The notes under the pieces were generated by a model. It saw nothing but the letters and a program-made list of their open reading frames with translations. It did not search any database and was not told the origin of the DNA. The translations under genes and the position numbers were made by a program. Shown one piece after another: positions 57,961-64,000 of a stretch of DNA of 64,000 nucleotides. Origin of the DNA: Ecdyonurus torrentis (lineage: Eukaryota > Arthropoda > Insecta > Ephemeroptera > Heptageniidae); NCBI GenBank assembly GCA_949318235.1, contig OX439137.1, forward strand, positions 25,327,799 to 25,391,798, in the 5' to 3' direction. How positions within the stretch are numbered: position 1 is the stretch's first letter; every line of letters starts with the position of its first letter.

Positions 57961-58275
57961 ACACTCTAAAAATAATAAGCATGAAAAACCTTGTACACAG
58001 TTTTACGATGTTTTTTAAATATTGTGGAATTCATGGTTATGACGTCACTAAACGTTGACAATGTAATGATAAAAGTAAATGACGTCACAAGCGTTAGAAT
58101 CACGATAAAATAAACGTCAAATTTGGTCGTTACAAACCTAAATTTTTTACATTAGGTCCAAAAATGACTTCACTTAAATTTTTTAAGTAAAAAGTTTAGT
58201 GACGTCATAACTGTTATTCAACAACTTAAAGCACGTACTGTGAAAAAGGTTGTCAACAAAATTTCTAAGCGTGTA
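57961..58275. mobile_element. MITE family H, copy 3 (foldback)
   Basis: The left terminus TACACTCTAAAAATAATAAG is followed by AAAACCTTGTACACAGTTTT and GGTTATGACGTCACTAAACG. The right arm has TTAGTGACGTCATAACTG, GTACTGTGAAAAAGGTTGTC and a GTGTA end. It contains three TGACGTCA octamers (58,040, 58,080 and 58,200). No coding. Confidence 0.8.
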
Positions 58276-59651
58276 TAACTATATGATAATGAATCACTTT
58301 TGAAGGAAAGTAAAGCTTTTATACATATAGGTAAACACACTTCTCGCCTTTAAAATATGGGGTTTGACCATAGATGAGTATTTACAATGAAAATAGCATA
58401 ATATAAGCAATGTCACCGTAAAAGTCTCCATTCACCGCATAAGTCTCAAATTTACAAACAAAAACCCTTTCAGTTTTATGCAAATGAGATTACACTTACC
58501 CAAATCCAATAAAAATTTGTCATTTAAATTTTATATCACTTTATTCATTCATACATTATTTTTATATTCATTATGAATGTAATTTTTATATGCGTAAACA
58601 AGATGTATCACGGGTATGACATCAAATGATTATACATACAATACGTATAGTTAAGTACTTTATTTTCACGTTTTTCTCTCCTCTAGAAAGCATTGTTGCC
58701 AAAATGTTATATTACCCTTAAGGTGTATATAATAATAATGAGCATAATATGCATGAACACCTCTGTTTATTTGCCAAGCAATGTTACAATTTTTTTTATG
58801 TATATATTATATAATAAGAGTTAATAAATTAATTTAATTGAAGTTTTACAATTGGTTCTTATTATTTGTTAACATATTATGCTACATTTATTGTAGTGTT
58901 CAACGTTATAATGCCTTTGATGTATTTTTTTTATGTATATACATAGAAGAATAGAGAACACAGCAATTTTATTAATAGTATTTAAAACTATTTATAAGTC
59001 TGATATACGTGTGATTTTTTTTTTTTTATAAAGAGATTAAAATATTATAATTTAAAAATAATACAAAGATAATTTAGTAATAATGTAAAGTAATTTTTAA
59101 TATTTCTTTTACAGAGAATAAGAGAGGTTGCAGATAATTTCAGTTGTAATAAGCGTAATTTTTTGTACTATTTATCATGTTGAATTTTTAATGAATTAAC
59201 TTTACAAAGAAGAATAGAGAGCACATATATTTTTGTTTACATATATATCAATTTTAGTTCAAAGTACCGTACTAGTGTCTATATAACTAAAATTTTAATA
59301 ATCGTAATAATATAACATTTTTTATGTTACTGAATAAAAAAAATGAATAATATATTAATATTATTGTAAAATAATGTGATGTTAATTTTTAAAATAAGAA
59401 TTTAAAGCAATAAAATGATAATTACTTTTAAGGTCTTTTCACACAGAGCTATAAAATTAATGATGCATATGACTGCAATAAAAATTATCTCCAGTTCTGT
59501 AAAGTATGGTATTCTAGCCTTTACATTGTTCATTTCATTACTAGGTATGAATACGGCTTTATGGACATTAAAGCGCTTTCGCTTTTCTTTTTTTTTTTTA
59601 TAACAATTTGCATAACAAAATTCAGCTGATAAAAAGGACAAATTTTATTAT
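58276..59651. other. AT-rich non-coding stretch
   Basis: No gene recognised. The overlapping frames at 59,402-59,641 and 59,415-59,603 are antisense to one another and have no motif. Confidence 0.5.
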
Positions 59652-59957
59652 ACAACGAGAGAGACTACACAAAATTTAGGGTTCATTTTATTTCATATTC
59701 TAAAAGAGAACATATTGCTGATAATTTCTTAGTTCATTGAGTATTTTTTATTATATTTTTGAAAATAAGAAAATGACGTCATGGGTGTCAACTGAAAAGT
59801 TGACACTTGTGGTGACGTTTCCAACTTTCAAATATTAGTTTAAAAAATACTTAATAAACTCAAAAATTAAAAATTCACATATCAATCGATTTAAGGTAAT
59901 GCTCTATGATATAAAATTACCCTCCTAATTTTTTAGTCTCCCTCATTTGCACAACAA
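59652..59957. mobile_element. MITE family C, copy 2 (foldback)
   Basis: The left arm ACAACGAGAGAGACTACACA then TTTAGGGTTCATTTTATTTC is answered on the right by AAAATTACCCTCCTAATTTT then TTAGTCTCCCTCATTTGC. GTTCATTGAGTATTTTTTAT faces AAAATACTTAATAAACTC. The centre is GAAAATGACGTCATGGGTGT followed by CAACTGAAAAGTTGACACTT, a short hairpin of its own. The immediate flanks, GCATAACAAAATTCAGCTGA and GCACAACAAAATTCAGTTGA, resemble each other and are longer than a normal target duplication. Confidence 0.78.
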
Positions 59958-59973
59958 AATTCAGTTGAAGCAT

Positions 59974-60301
59974 TTAAGGTGAGAAATTAGGTACTGTGGG
60001 ATTTGACTATAAAAAATTGCAAAGAAAGAAAAATCTGAACATTTGCAAAGTGGTACATTAGGATAAGGTATATTCAAAAATGTAAAAAATTTTGAGAGTC
60101 ACCATGCTAGACTTTGAATTATGAATTTTTTGAAATTTTAGTCCCATAAGACCCCATGTTAATTTCATTATTTTCTCTCTTATATATCTGATGGTCATGA
60201 GTTCTAAAAATTGTTACTGTTAACTTTCAAATGCCATCATAAAGTTTGCAAGTTTTCTTTTTAGATTATGAGATGTAAGCTCATCTGAATACAACCCTTA
60301 A
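59974..60301 (-). mobile_element. MITE family A, copy 3
   Basis: TTAA to TTAA, 328 bp, inverted. It starts TTAAGGTGAGAAATTAGG, then GTACTGTGGGATTTGACTAT, AGTGGTACATTAGGATAAGG, AGTCACCATGCTAGAC and CAGATGAGCTTA-type sequence in inverse, ending ACAACCCTTAA. It has no long T run and is the most compact copy, close to the likely ancestral length. Confidence 0.87.
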
Positions 60302-61074
60302 AAAATACCAAATTATGATTGGAAATAATCAGAAAATGTGAAAACATCTTTAAACTTACTCGTAAATACTGTCCTATCTGTTGTCCAAAATTGTGTTTTC
60401 TATTAAAAAATAAAGTTTGTCATTATTATTTTGTGTTCTGAATCATAAAGTAGAGATTACAAACATAATAATCTTTTTAAAGAAAAAGAAAAAAAGAAAA
60501 AAAGAAAAAAATAATAATAAACTCAAAGAATAATAAAAAAAGGAAAGTCCCAGTTTTTTTTGTGCGAATATTCATGTCCGTAATCTGAGTAGTAAATCGT
60601 ACATAAAATTGAAATAAAGTACAATGACCTCTACTCAAATATATATAAGATATAAGATAAAGTAAGTTGAGAAAGCTATGGTTACATGCAAACGTTACAC
60701 GCACATATTATTTTACTACCTTAAACGTAATTTTCATGTGTATCAAAAACTTAAAAAAGATTCTTATCAACCTTTACTGAGAGCAATATTATTATAGGAC
60801 TTTTTTATTGTATTAGGGGATAACTTGTGAAAATATTATCAGTATATTTTATATAAAAATTAATGAAGATTTTAAGTATAGATGACATTTTATAGTAAGA
60901 TATTTACTAATTATATGTTAGTTTTAATTTATATTATGTATTATAAAAAAAAACAACAGCTTATTGAACCTTTTTTCAGTTGTTTTTACTATGGACGTAA
61001 AATGGGTATCTTTGCTGATATAATCAATTCAAAATACGGCAAAAATACATTAATTGGTAATGAGGATTAGAAAA
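60302..61074. other. AT-rich non-coding stretch
   Basis: No gene or bounded repeat recognised. A-rich low complexity lies at about 60,480-60,515. Confidence 0.5.
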
Positions 61075-61161
61075 AATTTTAAAGAGGGATTTTATTGCAT
61101 ATTATTCTAAAAGATATTACCCTGAATCAATAAATTCTTGACTTTGTAATTTTTGAGTTCC
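61075..61161 (+). mobile_element. MITE family C, left-arm fragment cut by family B
   Basis: AAAGAGGGATTTTATTGCAT then ATTATTCTAAAAGATATTAC, CCTGAATCAATAAATTC and TTTTTGAGTTC follow the family C left arm. They stop exactly where a family B copy begins, at the position where intact C copies read CATTAAGTA, so B probably inserted into a TTAA there. Confidence 0.6.
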
Positions 61162-61501
61162 TTAAAGCCATAGACCACATAAAACAGCATGTGCTTTTTA
61201 ATGAATAAACACAAAATGGGATCTTCAAAACTAATGACAATTTTTACCAGAATGTTAATGTAACCCCACGAGAGAGCATGAAAATACTGTAAAGTATACA
61301 ATTTGCGTAAAAATTCATGTTTATGACATCAGAAACATGCAAAAATTAGTATGAAAATGTTGTGCCAGTTGCATAAATCGCATTTTTTGATCACTACTAC
61401 GGGGCTACTGTTGGGTTTTGAGACAAACTTATGTTATTTATGTAAATCCCATCAAGTTTTGTGATATAAATGCTTATGTTTTTCTCTGGTCTATTCCTTA
61501 A
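61162..61501 (+). mobile_element. MITE family B, copy 2
   Basis: The left end TTAAAGCCATAGACCACATA and right end CTCTGGTCTATTCCTTAA match the family. Compared with copy 1 it carries an extra block near TGATCACTACTACGGGGCTA, shared with copy 3, so copy 1 is an internally deleted form. The minus-strand frame at 61,107-61,301 lies across its border and is not a gene. Confidence 0.9.
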
Positions 61502-62377
61502 ATGCATTATGTATCGGTAAATCAATTTCAATAAACTTTCTACAATTTTTATGTCAAAGAAATTAATAGTAACCTATGTTGTTGATTTGATCACTGATTT
61601 TTCAACAATACAAATGTCAATTCAATAACTATTGTGCTCTCTATTTTCTCTGTATAGTATCATAAAGTCAACCTCATATAAATTGTTACCTTGGTTTAGC
61701 GTGTAAGCATATATATCACAAACTATTTTCTTTTTTTTTTTTTTACATGAAAATTACAACTTTTATAAAGACTATTTTATAATATAATGTAAATACAAAA
61801 TTGAACCTTACGATTGTTTCAAGTTTATGAAGGTTAAAAACTTTGCATGTTTGTCTCGTCAACTCGGCGCCATTTTTCCAACCCCTTTCTTTTCACCCCC
61901 ATCCCACCCTTTCCTATTTTTTTTTTCATAATATTATTATCTAATTTTTACATCTAAATCATGCATTATTTAATTTTTTTACTTTCTACTTAGCAGAAAT
62001 TTTCCCCTATTTTAGATGCATTAAAATTATTAATTTTACGTTTAAATATCTTTAGTTTAATAATATATAAAAATTCTGAAAAATGTTTATAAGCTTTTAA
62101 AAATCATGTTTTCTTGTTAGAAGGTAATAAAATAACAACTGTTTAAAAAGACAGGTGGAAAAGATAATTGAATCGTAAAAAAAAAAAAAAAAAAAAAAAG
62201 TGCAAATTTTCTATTAAAAAGTATATATTTCCTAAAAGAGGGGAAAAAATCATAGATTTTGGACAAAAATACTATATTGCTATATTTTATTTAGTTGCTA
62301 AAAATTTTTATGAATGAAATCGTAATTTTTATCTGTAGAATAAATATATTTTTTTAATGACTATAACTTTGGATGCT
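61502..62377. other. AT-rich stretch with a CpG-bearing patch
   Basis: No gene recognised. At about 61,850-61,915 there is GTCTCGTCAACTCGGCGCCA followed by a C-rich run, with no partner or motif identified. A 20-base A run lies at about 62,179-62,199. Confidence 0.45.
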
Positions 62378-62723
62378 TTAAGCCATAGACCACATAAAAC
62401 AACATGTAATTTTTAATGAATAAACACGAAATGGGATCTTCAAAACTAATGACAATTTTTACCAGAATGTTAATGTAGCCCCACGAGAGAGCGTGAAAAA
62501 ACTGTAAAGTATGCAATTTGCGAGAAAATTCATGTTTATGACGTCAGAAACATGCAAAAATTAGTATGAAAATGTTGTGCGGGTTGCATAAATTGAATCT
62601 TCTGATCACTGCTACGAAGCTACTGTTGGGTTTTGAGACAAACTAATGTTATTTATGTAAATCCCATCAAGTGTTTTGTGATATACATAAATGCTTATGT
62701 TTTTTACTGGTCTATTCCTTTAA
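62378..62723 (+). mobile_element. MITE family B, copy 3
   Basis: TTAA ends with GCCATAGACCACATAAAACA at the left and TGGTCTATTCCTTTAA at the right. One A of the TTAAAG end is lost. Very similar to copy 2 about 0.9 kb upstream, in the same orientation. It contains TGACGTCA at 62,539-62,546. Confidence 0.9.
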
Positions 62724-64000
62724 CATTGCTATCATTCTTCACGAGAGTATTACCTAATTAGCATAGAAATTAAATTAAAAACAATGCTTGTCATAATTTG
62801 TTTGAGAGGAGGTTGCATTCCTTCTTATTACATCATTGTTTTAATGGCATAGATCTATGTATACAACTTTTAAATCATCCTAATATGCGAGAAAATTTTC
62901 TTATACGAGTATTTTATTGAGATTTAGACTGTAGGTTAACACTATGAAATAAATTTATATTTACGTAAAATTTGAGCAATAAATATTATATTTTTAATTT
63001 ATTAAACAAGCGTAATAGAATCTTTGTATTGCTGCTTTTGACTCTTGTTAGAGATTGGACTATTTTTTGATTTTTTTAGAATTTTGAAACTTTACATTAT
63101 TATTTCCTTAAAGAAAAATACAGTAAAGAAATTAATAATAATAAGTAACATATTGAAATTTTTGTTGTATGAATTTGGAATGTAATTGACTGAAATATAA
63201 ATATTTAATTTAAATTGATATGTATATATAGTCTAATCTCACCGAATAAAATCCGTTAATTATTATTATGATTGCTTTTTTGCTCTCAAAGTATAATTTT
63301 CATTTTTTAATACTTTGTAATTTTTCTATGATACTGTTTAGAATAATTTTAAATCTTCTGTATTTGAAAAAAAGTTTATTTACATACAGTTATATACATG
63401 TAGTTTTGAAGCTGTCACTGAAGTTAAATTACTGAAACGTTAAATCATAGAATTTGTCAGCATAACATTTAAATGTCGTGTATAGAAAAAAATGCGATTC
63501 TCAACTGTATATAAAGATGACTTAAGATTGAATCTTGCATCAATTTTATTTTGAATTTACGATGCTTAAACTCTAAGACCAAGAATTGCATTGAAATTGC
63601 TTTCACTGCTGCAAACTTATAATGAGATTGCAAACTCAATGCTTTTTATATGAAGAAAAGAAAGAAAGAAAGAAAATTATGATCACAAGATTTACAGTAA
63701 TAAAAGAAAAATCTATATCAAGTCTTAAAATAAATACTAATTAAGCGGTTAATTGAAAAATAAATATTTATTTCCTATATAAATATTTTTGTAATCAATA
63801 TGTACCAATTGGTATTATGATCAATAAAGAAACTGAGATAAAAAATGTAGATATTAAATATCAAAATAATAAAGAAAACTCCATTCATTATGTCTTAAAA
63901 AAAATACAATAAAATTTTAAAAACTATAAAATATATTTTCTGAAAAATTACCCTAATTAACTATATTATTATTTGCTATAGCTTAATTAGTAATAAAGTA
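62724..64000. other. AT-rich non-coding stretch to window end
   Basis: No gene or bounded element recognised. A short (GAAA)n patch lies at 63,657-63,675. Confidence 0.55.

Overview
The window is a very AT-rich stretch of eukaryotic, almost certainly animal, nuclear DNA. Three things support this. There is no dense coding. There are long pure microsatellites: (TA)n, (CT)n/(GA)n, (CATT)n and A or T runs of 25-48 bases. There are also many short terminal-inverted-repeat (TIR) elements of the MITE and foldback kind. I cannot name the species. An invertebrate is most likely, and the 5'-UTR-like segment near 24.9-25.1 kb looks arthropod-like to me, but that is impression only. No protein-coding gene can be assigned with confidence. 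All long reading frames are simple-repeat artefacts or lie in non-coding repeats. Two weak coding candidates are listed: a possible first exon ending in a GT donor at 25,141 and a 37-codon frame at 57,765-57,878. If the first is real, much of the window to its right could be one long intron.

Layout. 1-6.4 kb: AT-rich DNA with one copy each of MITE families A, B and G and a foldback element. 6.4-13.9 kb: the best-resolved structure, a Russian-doll nest. A TTAA-flanked MITE (family A) is split by a 7,127-bp hAT-like element (6,674-13,800) with an intact 8-bp target duplication, CTATATCC. That element in turn holds a 774-bp TTAA-flanked element carrying a tRNA-Val-like segment, and a large palindromic foldback. 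The foldback's left arm was hit by a 151-bp palindromic MITE and its right arm by a 1,560-bp TIR element. 16.8-24.5 kb: a MITE cluster (families C, D, E, F, G). 24.6-31 kb: the possible promoter or first exon, then AT-rich DNA with long homopolymers. 31-48 kb: scattered MITEs, a 33-bp tandem repeat at 38.5-38.8 kb, and a run of foldbacks at 45.4-47.7 kb. 48-55 kb: CT-rich microsatellites and family F copies. 55.9-62.7 kb: a second dense MITE cluster (families A, B, C, G, H).

Family letters are mine and were assigned by comparing sequences within this window. A: TTAA ends, about 330-370 bp, three full copies. B: TTAA ends plus AGCCATAGACCA, about 310-345 bp, four full copies. C: long TIR starting near AATGAGGGAGACT. 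D: about 190 bp with an E-box core. E and F: related families sharing TCCTATGCT. G: ACACGGA ends and 'ATTATGCT' motifs, six copies. H and I: both end in ACACTCTAAAAA. No transposase is visible, so every element here must have been mobilised in trans. A recurring theme is the CREB/ATF octamer TGACGTCA, present 17 times and mostly inside unrelated MITE families.
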